Below are positions 40,769 through 49,757 of a stretch of DNA of 64,000 nucleotides, piece after piece. The translations under genes were made by a program, and so were the position numbers. The notes under the pieces were generated by a model. The model searched no databases and was not told the origin of the DNA. It worked only from the letters and a program-made list of their open reading frames with translations. The stretch is from positions 372,001 to 436,000 of the forward strand of contig CAWFHN010000011.1 in the NCBI GenBank assembly GCA_963815665.1, read 5' to 3'. The first letter of the stretch is position 1, and each line of letters begins with the position of its first letter. This DNA comes from DASUPK01 sp963815665 (lineage in GTDB: Bacteria > Actinomycetota > Thermoleophilia > Solirubrobacterales > 70-9).

Positions 40769-41206
40769 ATGGACACAGAACTCCAGCAAATACGGCAAAT
40801 CGTTGAGGCACGGCTCCATGATCAGGAGCCGGAGGTCGAGCTGCTCGCGCTCGATCGGCCCGCCACCGAGCGCCTGCGTCTGGTGATCGACAGCCCGGAG
40901 GGCGTCGACATCGCCCTCTGCGAGCGGGTCACGGGCGTGCTCCGCGACCTGCTCGAGGACTGGTCGCTGGAGGTCTCCTCGCCGGGCCCGGAGCGGCCGC
41001 TGACGAAGCCCGAGCACTTCCGCCGCTTCCTCGGCAACCGAGTCCGCGTGAAGACCAGCGAGGAGATTGGGGGACGCCACAGCTTCACGGGCACCTTGAC
41101 CGCCGCGGATGACGAACAGGTCAGCCTCGAGGCTCCCGACGGTGCGGTCACCATTCCATTGCAGAGCGTCCGCCGTTCAAATCTTGTTCAGGAGGAGGTC
41201 GCATGA
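40769..41206 (+). CDS. rimP: Ribosome maturation factor RimP
   Basis: 145 residues, two-domain RimP: an N-terminal alpha/beta part (VELLALDRPATERLRLVID, then VDIALCERVTGVLRDLL) and a C-terminal SH3-like part (RFLGNRVRVKTSEEIGG, FTGTLTAADDEQVSLEAPDG). It helps mature the 30S subunit. It lies in the classic rimP-nusA-infB order and overlaps nusA by 4 bases. ATG 40769 lies just past the leader terminator. Confidence 0.94.
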   Translation: MDTELQQIRQIVEARLHDQEPEVELLALDRPATERLRLVIDSPEGVDIALCERVTGVLRDLLEDWSLEVSSPGPERPLTKPEHFRRFLGNRVRVKTSEEIGGRHSFTGTLTAADDEQVSLEAPDGAVTIPLQSVRRSNLVQEEVA

Positions 41207-42870
41207 CCCAGGAGATCGTCGATGCCGTCAAGATGCTCGAGCAGGAGAAGGGAATTGCGGCTGACAAGCTGATGGACGCCCTTCAGGACGCGCTGCTCTC
41301 CGCCTACAAGAAGACCCCGGGCGCGGCCAAGTACGCCAAGGTCGAGTTGGACCATTCGAGCGCCGACTTCCGCGTCTACGAGCTGATGGTCCCCGAGGAC
41401 CTCGAGAAGACGCTGCTCGACGAGCAGTTCGAGGAGCAGCTCCAGGCCGCGGAGGCCGCGGAGGCCGCCGGCGAGCCGGTCCCGGAGATCCAGGCCACCG
41501 GTCCGAGCGTCGATCCCGAGACGGGCGAGCGCCGAGAGGCGCAGGAGGAGGAGCTCGAGCCCGAGCGCCTCGCGCCCTACATGGATCAGATCAAGAGCCG
41601 CGACGTCACCCCCGACGACTTCGGGCGCATCGCCGCACAAACGGCGAAGCAGGTGATCCTGCAGCGGATCCGCGAGGCCGAGCGCGGCATGATGTTCGAG
41701 GAGTACAAGGACCGCGTCGGCGAGCTGGTCACCGGGATCATCCAGCAGTCCGACAACCGCTACACGCTGGTCCAGCTCCGCGAGCGCGTCGAGGCGCTGC
41801 TGCCTCGGTCCGAGCAGGTCTACAACGAGCGCTACGACCACGGCATGAGGGTCAAGGCCGTGATCACCGACGTCTCGGCCGACACCAAGGGCCCGAGCAT
41901 CGTCGTCTCGCGCCGCAACTCCGAGTTGATCAAGAAGCTCTTCGAGCTCGAGGTCCCCGAGATCGCGGACAAGCTGGTCGAGATCACGGGCGTCGCCCGC
42001 GAGCCGGGCTGGCGCTCGAAGATCGCCGTTGTCTCGCATGCCGATGGCGTGGATCCGGTAGGCGCGTGCGTCGGCCCCCGCGGCTCGCGCGTGCGGATGG
42101 TCGTCTCCGAGCTGCGCGGCGAGAAGATCGACATCATTCCCTACAACGAGGAGCCCGCCCGCTTCGTCGCAAAGGCGCTCTCCCCGGCCCGCGTCCGTGA
42201 GGTTCTCGTCGACGACGAGACCAAGGAGGCCACGGTGATCGTCCCCGACGACCAGCTCTCGCTGGCGATCGGGCGCGACGGCCAGAACGCGCGCCTCGCC
42301 GCCAGGCTGACCGGCTGGAAGGTGGACATCACCTCCGAGACCGAGTTCGCCCAGCAGGAGGACGACATCGAGTACGAGGGCGAGGAAGCCGCCGACGGCC
42401 GCTGCATGGCCGTGATGACCACCGGCCGGCGCTGCCCGAACGCCGCCCTCCAGGCCTCGCAGTTCTGCGGCCTGCCGCAGCATCAAGCGCTCGCTCGCTT
42501 CAGCACCAACCAGGTCGCGGTGCTGAGCCCGCTGAGCGACGAAGAGGTCGCGACGCTCGCCAACCGCGACGCCGGCGACGCGGAGGTCAAGACGATCGTC
42601 GAGAAGGCCGAGAGCCAGTTCGACGAGAACGCCGCCGCCGAGGAGCCGGAGGCGGACGAGGCCGACGAGGAGCCTGTCGCGGAGGCCGAGGAAGAGGCCA
42701 CCGAGGACGAGGTGCCGGACGCCGGCAACGACGCCGAGGGCCCCGAGCAGGAGCTCGAGCCCGAGAGCGATGGCGAGACCGACCGTGGCCAGGAGGAGGC
42801 TCCCGCCGAGGAGGAGGCTCCCGCTGAGGGCGAGCCCGTGACTGCGAGCGAGGAGAAGGCGACCGAGTAG
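41203..42870 (+). CDS. nusA: Transcription termination/antitermination factor NusA with C-terminal extension
   Basis: 555 residues. The N-terminal RNAP-binding domain, S1 domain and two KH domains (GVDPVGACVGPRGSRVRMV, LSLAIGRDGQNARLAARLTG) are present. After the KH domains comes C401-x9-C411-x10-C422-x4-H427 (CMAVMTTGRRC ... FCGLPQH), a zinc-knuckle-like spacing, and then an acidic tail of about 110 residues rich in Glu/Ala. NusA stimulates pausing and intrinsic termination, which links it to the terminator in its own operon's leader. The stop overlaps the infB GTG by 1 base. Confidence 0.95.
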   Translation: MTQEIVDAVKMLEQEKGIAADKLMDALQDALLSAYKKTPGAAKYAKVELDHSSADFRVYELMVPEDLEKTLLDEQFEEQLQAAEAAEAAGEPVPEIQATGPSVDPETGERREAQEEELEPERLAPYMDQIKSRDVTPDDFGRIAAQTAKQVILQRIREAERGMMFEEYKDRVGELVTGIIQQSDNRYTLVQLRERVEALLPRSEQVYNERYDHGMRVKAVITDVSADTKGPSIVVSRRNSELIKKLFELEVPEIADKLVEITGVAREPGWRSKIAVVSHADGVDPVGACVGPRGSRVRMVVSELRGEKIDIIPYNEEPARFVAKALSPARVREVLVDDETKEATVIVPDDQLSLAIGRDGQNARLAARLTGWKVDITSETEFAQQEDDIEYEGEEAADGRCMAVMTTGRRCPNAALQASQFCGLPQHQALARFSTNQVAVLSPLSDEEVATLANRDAGDAEVKTIVEKAESQFDENAAAEEPEADEADEEPVAEAEEEATEDEVPDAGNDAEGPEQELEPESDGETDRGQEEAPAEEEAPAEGEPVTASEEKATE

Positions 42871-45116
42871 TGGCGAAGAAGCGCGTACACGAGATCGCGA
42901 AGGCTCAGGGGCTGACGAGCAAGGAGCTCCTGGCCAAGCTCAAGGCCGCCGGCGTCGAGGCCAAGGCCGCTCAGTCGAGCGTCGAGGAGTCGGATGCCCT
43001 GGCCGCCCTGAAGGGCTCCGGAGACGGCGGCTCAGCCACCGCGACCGCGACCAAGCCGAAGGCCAAGCCCGCCGCGAAGGAGGCGCCCGCAAAGGCAAAG
43101 CCCGCCTCGGGCCAGGCCGATGGTGCTCCGAAGGCGGAAGCGAAGCCGGCCGGCGACAGCGCATCCGCAGCGGCGAAGAAGGGAACGCCGAAGCGGCGGC
43201 GCCGCGTCGTCATCGACTCGCAGGCGGCCCGTCGCGATCACATCGCCAAGACTCAGCCGCCGCCGCGGCCACCGCGCCGCCGTGGCGGTCGCCGCCGCCG
43301 GCCGCTGCTCGAGGAGCCAAGCGATCGGGAGCTGAAGCAGCCCGAGGCGCAACCAGCGATCAAGGTCAACTCCGGCGCCACCGTCCGTGAGGTGGCCGAG
43401 AGCCTTGGCCTGTCGGCCGCCGAGGTGATCAAGGCCCTGATGAAGGAGGGGGAGATGGCGACCCTCACCCAGACGCTCACCGACGAGTCCGTGGAGTCGA
43501 TCGCCAAGCAATTCGATCGCGAGATCGAGATCGTCACGGCGGCCGAGGAGGAAGCGGAGGCCCCGGTCGTCGAGGAGGACGACGAGGGAGACCTGGTCGA
43601 TCGCCCACCGGTGGTCACCGTGATGGGCCACGTCGACCACGGCAAGACTTCACTGCTCGACGCGATCCGGCAGACGGAGGTCGCCGCCGGAGAGGCTGGA
43701 GGGATCACCCAGCACATCGGCGCCTACCAGGTGAACCACGACGGCAAGAAGCTCACCTTCCTCGACACTCCCGGCCACGAAGCCTTCACCGCGATGCGCG
43801 CCCGCGGCGCCAGCGTCACCGATGTCGCCGTGATTGTGGTCGCCGCCGACGACGGCGTCATGCCGCAGACGGTTGAGGCAATCGATCACGCGCGCGCCGC
43901 CGGCGTTCCCATCCTGGTCGCCGTCAACAAGGTCGACAAGGAGGGCGCGGATCCGAACCGCGTCCGCACGGAACTTGCCCAGCACGAGCTGAATCCGGAG
44001 GAGTGGGGCGGGGACACCGTCTACGCCGATGTCTCGGCGAAGACCAAGGACGGCCTCGACAACCTGATCGAGATGATCACGCTCGTAACCGACCTCGAGG
44101 AGCTGGGAGCCAACCCCGACGCTCCGGCGTCCGGCACGGTCGTCGAAGCCGAGCTCGACCCCGGCCGTGGCCCGGTCACCGGCGTGCTCGTTCAGCGCGG
44201 CACCCTCCGCGTGGGCGACGCGGTGGTCGCCGGCCCCGTCTGGGGCAAGGTCCGGGCGATGCTCGACGACAAGGGCGAGCGCGTCGAGGAGGCCACTCCC
44301 GGCATGCCCGTCGAGGTCCTCGGCTTCGACGGTGTGAGCGAGGCCGGTGAGCACGTCCAGGTGGTCGAGAACGAGCGCAAGGCGCGATCCCTCGCGCAGG
44401 AGCGCGAGACGCGGCTCAAGACCGAGCAGCTCGCCCGCCGCCAGGCCCGCAAGGTCACGCTGGAGGAGGTCTTCCAGAGGGCGAGCGAGGGCCAGCTGAA
44501 GGAGCTCAACATCGTCCTCAAGGCGGACGTCTCCGGCTCGCTGGAGGCGCTCGAGGACGAGATCGCCAAGTTGCCCCAGGAGCAGGTGCCCGTCAACGTC
44601 ATCCACGCCCAGACCGGCGGGATCAACGAGTCCGACGTGATGCTGGCGTCGGCTTCCGACGCGGTCATCATCGGCTTCAACGTCCGGCCGCTGGCGGAGG
44701 CCCGCCGCGACGCGGAGCGCGAGGGGATCGACATCCGCACGTACACGGTGATCTACAAGGTCACCGAGGAGCTGCGCGCCGCGATGGAGGGCCTGCTCGA
44801 GCCGGAGGAGGTCGAGGAGGCGCTCGGCCAGGCCGAGGTCAAGCAGACCTTCAAGGCTTCGCGCGTCGGCACGATCGCCGGCTGTCTCGTCACCGACGGC
44901 AAGGTCGTCCGCGGCGCCAACACCCGGCTGGTCAGGGACGGCACCATCGTCTGGACCGGCCGGATCGGCTCGCTGCGCCGCTTCAAGGACGACGTCGCCG
45001 AGGTCGACGAGGGCCAGGAGTGCGGGATCGTGCTCGAGGGCTTCGCCGACATCAAGGAGGGCGACGTCCTGGAGTTCTTCGAGACCAAGCAGGTAGAGAA
45101 GACCCTCGAGTCCTGA
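42870..45116 (+). CDS. infB: Translation initiation factor IF-2
   Basis: 748 residues. The N-terminal IF2-N motif (VHEIAKAQGLTSKELLAKLK) is followed by a basic Ala/Lys/Arg linker, a second IF2-N-like domain, and the GTPase: TVMGHVDHGKTSLLDAIRQ (G1), GGITQHIGAYQV (G2), LDTPGHEAFTAMRARGA (G3), AVNKVDKEGAD (G4). C-terminal beta barrels bind fMet-tRNA. It is shorter than many actinobacterial IF-2 proteins because the linker is modest. Confidence 0.97.
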   Translation: MAKKRVHEIAKAQGLTSKELLAKLKAAGVEAKAAQSSVEESDALAALKGSGDGGSATATATKPKAKPAAKEAPAKAKPASGQADGAPKAEAKPAGDSASAAAKKGTPKRRRRVVIDSQAARRDHIAKTQPPPRPPRRRGGRRRRPLLEEPSDRELKQPEAQPAIKVNSGATVREVAESLGLSAAEVIKALMKEGEMATLTQTLTDESVESIAKQFDREIEIVTAAEEEAEAPVVEEDDEGDLVDRPPVVTVMGHVDHGKTSLLDAIRQTEVAAGEAGGITQHIGAYQVNHDGKKLTFLDTPGHEAFTAMRARGASVTDVAVIVVAADDGVMPQTVEAIDHARAAGVPILVAVNKVDKEGADPNRVRTELAQHELNPEEWGGDTVYADVSAKTKDGLDNLIEMITLVTDLEELGANPDAPASGTVVEAELDPGRGPVTGVLVQRGTLRVGDAVVAGPVWGKVRAMLDDKGERVEEATPGMPVEVLGFDGVSEAGEHVQVVENERKARSLAQERETRLKTEQLARRQARKVTLEEVFQRASEGQLKELNIVLKADVSGSLEALEDEIAKLPQEQVPVNVIHAQTGGINESDVMLASASDAVIIGFNVRPLAEARRDAEREGIDIRTYTVIYKVTEELRAAMEGLLEPEEVEEALGQAEVKQTFKASRVGTIAGCLVTDGKVVRGANTRLVRDGTIVWTGRIGSLRRFKDDVAEVDEGQECGIVLEGFADIKEGDVLEFFETKQVEKTLES

Positions 45117-45130
45117 GTCCGTCCCCGCGC

Positions 45131-45136
45131 TAGCGT
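45131..45136 (+). promoter_or_regulatory. -10 box of the DUF503 gene
   Basis: TAGCGT overlaps the first of three in-frame GTG codons and lies 7 bases before the third (45144), which decides the start of the next gene. Confidence 0.5.
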
Positions 45137-45143
45137 GGTGAGC

Positions 45144-45443
45144 GTGACCGCGTTCGTGGAGCTGATCGAGATTCGCCTGCATTTCGGCGATGTTCAGGAC
45201 CTGAAGGGCAAGCGCAAGCTGGTCAAGTCCCTGAAGGACGGGATCCGTCAGCGCTTCGGCGCCTCGGTGGCGGAGATCGACGGACACGACAAGTGGCAGC
45301 GCTCGACGCTGCTCTGCGCGATGGTGGGCGACGGTGAGGTCTCCGACCGCGCCGACGGGCTCGTCCGGTTCGTGGAGAGTCGCTGCCCGGACGGCTGCTC
45401 CGTCGAGCGGGACCTGCGAAGCCTGCGTGATATCCGCGGCTGA
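45144..45443 (+). CDS. DUF503 (YlxP-like) family protein
   Basis: 99 residues: a ferredoxin-like fold with AFVELIEIRLHFGDVQDLKG, KLVKSLKDGIRQRFGASVAE and WQRSTLLCAMVGDGE. YlxP-like proteins sit between infB and rbfA in many Gram-positive genomes and are thought to bind ribosomes or RNA, function unproven. GTG 45144 is chosen over GTG 45135 and 45138 because those overlap or touch the -10 box. Confidence 0.88.
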   Translation: MTAFVELIEIRLHFGDVQDLKGKRKLVKSLKDGIRQRFGASVAEIDGHDKWQRSTLLCAMVGDGEVSDRADGLVRFVESRCPDGCSVERDLRSLRDIRG

Positions 45444-45510
45444 CCCGTGTCCTTTCGGAGAGCAGCGTCGCTGTGATTAGGGCGGCGTAAGTCGTTTAAG
45501 CGTCTGCTGT

Positions 45511-45516
45511 TATCGT
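45511..45516 (+). promoter_or_regulatory. -10 box of rbfA
   Basis: TATCGT ends 9 bases before the rbfA ATG; predicted leaderless start for the rbfA-nrnA-truB-ribF group. Confidence 0.5.
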
Positions 45517-45525
45517 CGCCAAGCG

Positions 45526-45861
45526 ATGGGGACGGCCCGGATGCGGCGCGTCAACGAGGCGATCCGAGAGATCCTCGGCGACGCGATAGCTACTGAGCTC
45601 AAGGACCCGAGAATCGGATTCGTGACCGTGACCGAAGTTGACACCTCTCCCGACCTGCGTGCTGCGCGCGTCTACGTCAGCGTGCTCGGCTCGCCGGAGG
45701 AGCGCGAGAGCTCGCTGGCCGGGCTCCGCTCGTCTCATGGTGTCCTCCAGGGCAAGATCGCGAGTGGCATGCGCATGAAGCGAACGCCGACCTTGACCTT
45801 CGAATACGACGAGACCGTGGAGCGCGGCGACCGCATCACTCGTCTTCTCGACGACGAATGA
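45526..45861 (+). CDS. rbfA: 30S ribosome-binding factor RbfA
   Basis: 111 residues with the KH-like RbfA fold: RMRRVNEAIREILGDAIATE, LKDPRIGFVTVTEVDTSPDL, AARVYVSVLGSPEE and a C-terminal RMKRTPTLTFEYDET. It assists 16S 5'-end maturation and cold adaptation. It overlaps nrnA by 4 bases. Confidence 0.95.
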   Translation: MGTARMRRVNEAIREILGDAIATELKDPRIGFVTVTEVDTSPDLRAARVYVSVLGSPEERESSLAGLRSSHGVLQGKIASGMRMKRTPTLTFEYDETVERGDRITRLLDDE

Positions 45862-46862
45862 CGGAGGCGACCGAGCTGGTGGCCAGCGACCTCGACCTCG
45901 TCGCAGAGGAGATCCGCGCCGGTGACCGCTTCCTGCTGACCACGCACGAGAACCCCGACGGCGACGCGCTCGGCTCGCTGCTCGCCACGCAGGGCATCCT
46001 CGAGGCGCTCGGCAAGGACTCCGTGATGTTCCTCGGCGCCAAGGAGTTCCCGCTGCCGGTCGAGTACCGGTTCCTGCCCTTGGAGGAGGTCTTCCACGAG
46101 CCCCCCGCCGACGTCAACGACCGCGTCGTGATCTTCCTGGACTGCGGGAACATCGACCGCATGCCGGTCGACTTCGTTCGTGACGACATGAAGGTGATCA
46201 ACATCGATCACCACCACGACAACACCCGCTTCGGCAAGGTCAACCTGATCGACGTCGAGGCCTCATGTACCGCGGAGATCATCTTCGATCTCGCCGGTCT
46301 CCTCGGCGTCGAGCTGACGTCTGAGATGGCCAACGCGCTCTACGTCGCCCTCGTCACCGACACCGGCAAGTTCATGTACGAGAACACCGACGAGCGGTCT
46401 CACCGGATGGCGGCGGGGCTGATCGAGGCCGGGGTGCAGGTCAACGACGTCTACCGGCGGCTCTATGAGCACGCCCCGATCGAGAAGCTGAAGCTGCTGG
46501 CTCAGGCGCTCGAGGGGATCGAGCTGCACGACAACGGACGGCTCGCGGTCACCTATATCTCCAGCGACGACTACGCCGCAACCGGCGCGAGCGAGGCCCT
46601 CACCGAGGGGGTCATAGATCACCTCCGCACGATCGACGGAACCGCCGCCGCTGCGGTGGTGCGCGACCAGGCCGAGAGCGGCCGCAAGGACCGCAAGGTC
46701 AGCATGCGCTCGACCGACGGCCGGGTCGACGTCTCGGCCATCGCCAGGATCCACGGCGGCGGCGGTCACCGCCGAGCGGCCGGATTCGGCACCGATCTTC
46801 CCTACGAGCAGGTCGTGGAGTTCCTGATCGGGGAGATCGACTCGCAGCTCTCAGCTGAGTAA
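45858..46862 (+). CDS. nrnA: DHH/DHHA1 phosphoesterase NrnA (oligoribonuclease/pAp phosphatase)
   Basis: 334 residues. DHH motifs: TTHENPDGDALGSLLA, IFLDCGNIDRMP, INIDHHHDNTRFG and VTDTGKFMYENT; the DHHA1 end has IARIHGGGGHRRAAGFG. It degrades short RNAs and 3'-phosphoadenosine 5'-phosphate. Its place between rbfA and truB is conserved in Gram-positives. ATG 45858 overlaps rbfA; the stop overlaps truB by 1 base. Confidence 0.93.
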   Translation: MTEATELVASDLDLVAEEIRAGDRFLLTTHENPDGDALGSLLATQGILEALGKDSVMFLGAKEFPLPVEYRFLPLEEVFHEPPADVNDRVVIFLDCGNIDRMPVDFVRDDMKVINIDHHHDNTRFGKVNLIDVEASCTAEIIFDLAGLLGVELTSEMANALYVALVTDTGKFMYENTDERSHRMAAGLIEAGVQVNDVYRRLYEHAPIEKLKLLAQALEGIELHDNGRLAVTYISSDDYAATGASEALTEGVIDHLRTIDGTAAAAVVRDQAESGRKDRKVSMRSTDGRVDVSAIARIHGGGGHRRAAGFGTDLPYEQVVEFLIGEIDSQLSAE

Positions 46863-47659
46863 TGGGCTCCTCAGAGCCGACCCCCGGCAGGGGTCTGCTG
46901 GTCGACAAGCCGGCCGGAATCACCTCCCACGACGTGGTCAAGGAGATCAGGCACGAGCGTGGCGGCAAGGTGGGGCATGCGGGAACGCTCGACCCGTTCG
47001 CCACCGGCCTCCTCGTCCTACTGCTCGGCCGTGCGACCCGCATGCAGCGCTACCTGCTGGCGCTGCCCAAGACCTACCGGGCGACCGCCAGGCTCGGCTG
47101 GCGCTCGTCGACCGGGGATCCCGACGGCGAGCTCGAGGAGACCGGCCGTCTGCCCGATCGCCTCGAGCTTCCCACCGGCGAGATCGAGCAGCGGGTCCCG
47201 ATGACCTCGGCGGTCAAGGTCGACGGCGAGCGCCTCTATCGCAAGGCGCACCGCGGGGAGTCGGTCGAGACGCCGACCCGACGGGTCACGGTGTACCGCG
47301 CGGAGCTCCTTGAAAGCGATGCGGAGCGAGCCACCTTCGAGATCGAGTGCTCCTCGGGCACCTACATCCGGACGCTGGTCGAGACGCTGGCCGACGCCTA
47401 CTGCGAGTCGCTGCGGCGAACGGCGATCGGCCACCTGGAGGTCCCGAGCGCCGGCCCGGAGGAGATCCCGATCGAAGAGCTGATGTCCTTTCTCCGCGAA
47501 CGCGAGCTCAGCGAGCCGGAGGCCGAAGCGGTGAGCCATGGCATTCGCGTGCCCGGTGACGGCCGGGAGGGGCGCAGGCGCTTGACCCATGACGGCCGCC
47601 TGATCGCAATCGGGCGCCCGGATGGAGAGAATCTGCAACCCGAGGTGGTCCTGACATGA
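46862..47659 (+). CDS. truB: tRNA pseudouridine(55) synthase TruB
   Basis: 265 residues. The catalytic motif KVGHAGTLDPFATGLLVLLLG contains the nucleophilic Asp; also LLVDKPAGITSHDVV, TYRATARLGWRSSTGDPDG, VDGERLYRKAHRGE and CSSGTYIRTLVETLAD. It makes pseudouridine 55 in the T loop. Start ATG 46862 overlaps the nrnA stop. Confidence 0.96.
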   Translation: MGSSEPTPGRGLLVDKPAGITSHDVVKEIRHERGGKVGHAGTLDPFATGLLVLLLGRATRMQRYLLALPKTYRATARLGWRSSTGDPDGELEETGRLPDRLELPTGEIEQRVPMTSAVKVDGERLYRKAHRGESVETPTRRVTVYRAELLESDAERATFEIECSSGTYIRTLVETLADAYCESLRRTAIGHLEVPSAGPEEIPIEELMSFLRERELSEPEAEAVSHGIRVPGDGREGRRRLTHDGRLIAIGRPDGENLQPEVVLT

Positions 47660-48552
47660 CAATCAAGGTGACGAAGCTCCCCGACGCGACGCCGCGCGAT
47701 CGCCACGTGGCCATCGGCGTCTTCGACGGAGTGCACAAGGGCCACCAGGCCGTGATCGACAAGGCCGACACGGTGCTCACGTTCGACCCGCATCCGCTCA
47801 GCGTGATCAACCCGGACGCCGCGCCGAAGCTGATCATGCCCTTCGACGTGAAGAGGGACGTGATCGACGGACTCGGCGTCGAGGAACTGGTGGTGATCCC
47901 GTTCGACAAGGAGTTCATGAAGATCCCGGCGGAGGACTTCATCTCGCAGATCCTCGTCGAGCGGCTCGGCGCCACGAACGTCTCGGTGGGGGAGAACTTC
48001 CGCTTCGGGACGAAGGCCAAAGGGACGCCGGAGATGCTCGCCGGGCGCGACGAGTTCGAGACCCGCGTCGTCCCGCTGGTGGAGGTCGACGGCGAGACCG
48101 TCTCGTCCACCCGCGTCCGCGCGCTGGTGGCGGCCGGCGAGGTGGACGCTGCGATGCGCTGTCTCGGCGCGCCGTTCATGCTCGAGGGCAGGGTCGTGGA
48201 GGGGGATCAGCGCGGCCGCGAGCTCGGCTTCCCGACGGCCAACCTCGTGCCCGACGACCGTCTGGTCGTACCGGGGCACGGCGTTTACGCCGCGTTCGCC
48301 AACGGGCACCCGGCCGCGGTCAACGTCGGGATCAGGCCGACCTTCGAGACCGGCAGGGGCCTGCTGGTCGAGTCCTTCCTGATCGACTTCGACGGCGATC
48401 TCTACGGGCGCAACCTCCGCGTGGCCTTCGTCAGCCGCCTGCGGGGTGAGAAGCGATTCCCGGGCGCCGAGGACCTGATCGCGCAGATGCACAACGACGT
48501 CGCGGAGGCGCGGGAGATCTGTGCCAAGTACGAGAACCGCCGCGCGGACTGA
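47656..48552 (+). CDS. ribF: Bifunctional riboflavin kinase/FAD synthetase
   Basis: 298 residues. The nucleotidyltransferase half has VAIGVFDGVHKGHQAVI, TFDPHPLSVINPDAAPKLI and NVSVGENFRFGTKAKG then SSTRVRALVAAGEV; the kinase half has GDQRGRELGFPTANLVPDD and VNVGIRPTFETG. It converts riboflavin to FMN and FAD. The N-terminal half is a little compact compared with typical RibF. truB-ribF-rpsO is a conserved order. Confidence 0.95.
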   Translation: MTIKVTKLPDATPRDRHVAIGVFDGVHKGHQAVIDKADTVLTFDPHPLSVINPDAAPKLIMPFDVKRDVIDGLGVEELVVIPFDKEFMKIPAEDFISQILVERLGATNVSVGENFRFGTKAKGTPEMLAGRDEFETRVVPLVEVDGETVSSTRVRALVAAGEVDAAMRCLGAPFMLEGRVVEGDQRGRELGFPTANLVPDDRLVVPGHGVYAAFANGHPAAVNVGIRPTFETGRGLLVESFLIDFDGDLYGRNLRVAFVSRLRGEKRFPGAEDLIAQMHNDVAEAREICAKYENRRAD

Positions 48553-48556
48553 TCGC

Positions 48557-48562
48557 TACCCT
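48557..48562 (+). promoter_or_regulatory. -10 box of rpsO
   Basis: TACCCT ends 9 bases before the rpsO ATG; predicted leaderless start. Confidence 0.5.
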
Positions 48563-48571
48563 GTTGCGTCG

Positions 48572-48841
48572 ATGCCGCTGACGAAGGACAGAAAGCAGGA
48601 GCTGATCGGCAAGTACGGCCGGTCCGGCGAGGACACCGGCTCCGCCGAGGTGCAGGTCGCGCTGCTCACGGCCCGCATCAACGAGCTCACCGAGCACCTG
48701 CGTACCCACAGCAAGGACCATCACTCCCGCCGTGGCCTGCTGAAGATGGTCGGCAAGCGCCGGCGCATCCTCCGTTACCTGGAGAGCAGCGACCTGGAGC
48801 GCTACAGGGCTCTGGTTGCGGATCTCGGCCTGCGCCGCTAG
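48572..48841 (+). CDS. rpsO: 30S ribosomal protein S15
   Basis: 89 residues, exact family length. Diagnostic stretches are DTGSAEVQVALLTARINELT, HLRTHSKDHHSRRGLL and MVGKRRRILRYL. S15 binds the central domain of 16S rRNA. pnp follows after three intervening genes rather than directly. Confidence 0.97.
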   Translation: MPLTKDRKQELIGKYGRSGEDTGSAEVQVALLTARINELTEHLRTHSKDHHSRRGLLKMVGKRRRILRYLESSDLERYRALVADLGLRR

Positions 48842-48856
48842 CGGGACAACGTCGGC

Positions 48857-49306
48857 GTGATCGAGGCCGGCACCGAGGCTCCAGACTTCTCACTGCCCGA
48901 CCACGACGGCAACCAGGTTTCGCTCTCCGATTTCGCGGGACGCAAGCTCATGCTGGTTTTCTACCCGCTGGACTTCAGCCCCGTCTGCAGCGATCAGCTC
49001 AGCATCTACCAGGAGGTTCTCAGCGAGATCGAGGCGCAGGGAACGGCGCTCGTCGGCATCAGCGTCGATTCGAGCTACGCACACCATGCCTTCCGTGAGA
49101 AGCTCAACCTGACCATGCCGCTGCTCGCCGACTTCAACCCCAAGGGTGAGGTGTCGAAGGCCTACGGCGCCTGGATCGAGGGGGCCGGCATCAGCAACCG
49201 GGCGCTCGTGCTGATCGAGGATGGCGAGGTCAAGTGGTCCTACGCCGCGCCGAACCCGGGGGAGATCCCCGGCGCGAACCTGATCTTCGACGCCCTGTCC
49301 GCCTGA
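48857..49306 (+). CDS. Peroxiredoxin (AhpE/BCP-like, one visible Cys)
   Basis: 149 residues. The thioredoxin-fold start APDFSLPDHDGNQVSL is followed by VFYPLDFSPVCSDQLSIYQ, the peroxidatic site with Ser before the Cys. No second Cys occurs, so it is a 1-Cys enzyme needing an external thiol such as mycothiol or mycoredoxin, as for AhpE. It reduces peroxides in the cytosol. The start is GTG. Its stop abuts the stop of the convergent membrane gene. Confidence 0.88.
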   Translation: MIEAGTEAPDFSLPDHDGNQVSLSDFAGRKLMLVFYPLDFSPVCSDQLSIYQEVLSEIEAQGTALVGISVDSSYAHHAFREKLNLTMPLLADFNPKGEVSKAYGAWIEGAGISNRALVLIEDGEVKWSYAAPNPGEIPGANLIFDALSA

Positions 49307-49699
49307 TCAGGCGACGATCTTCGCCTTGGCGCTCTCGAACTCCGCGTCCGAGAGCTTGTTGTCGTCGTGGAGCTTGGCGAGCTTGGTGAGCTCGTCCGCG
49401 GCGGAGCCGCTCCCGGCGGTCTGGCGAACGTAGGCGTCGAACTGGTGTTGGGCCGCCTCCTGCTGCTGCAGTGCGCGATCTCGCATTCCGCGGCCGCGAG
49501 TGATCAGGTAGATCAGGGCCGCGAAGAACGGGATGAAGATCAGGAACAGGACCCAGATGGCCTTCGACCACCCGGAGATGTCGTGGTCTCGGAACAGATC
49601 CGCGAGGATCGTGAAGAGAACCATCAACCAGGCTGCGAAGACGAAGATCTCTAGAACCGTCAGCAGCGCCTGGCCAAACGTGAAGTCGGCGAGGATCAT
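49307..49699 (-). CDS. Membrane protein with PLDc_N and SHOCT domains
   Basis: 130 residues from ATG 49699. Two membrane helices (about 9-31 and 40-60) with SGWSKAIWVLFLIFIPFFA form a phospholipase-D N-terminal-type (PLDc_N) module; the C-terminal ADELTKLAKLHDDNKLSDAE is a SHOCT oligomerisation motif. No catalytic domain is present. GGAGG lies five bases before the start, one of the clear ribosome binding sites here. Longer in-frame starts would cross the divergent promoter and are rejected. Confidence 0.85.
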   Translation of the reverse strand: MILADFTFGQALLTVLEIFVFAAWLMVLFTILADLFRDHDISGWSKAIWVLFLIFIPFFAALIYLITRGRGMRDRALQQQEAAQHQFDAYVRQTAGSGSAADELTKLAKLHDDNKLSDAEFESAKAKIVA

Positions 49700-49744
49700 C
49701 CATTCCTCCGATGCATTCGATGGGGAGCCGGGCTGCTTGAAGCC

Positions 49745-49750
49745 TACCCT
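49745..49750 (+). promoter_or_regulatory. -10 box of the DsbA-like gene
   Basis: TACCCT ends 7 bases before the ATG at 49758; predicted leaderless, divergent from the PLDc_N/SHOCT gene. Confidence 0.45.
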
Positions 49751-49757
49751 TCGGCCG

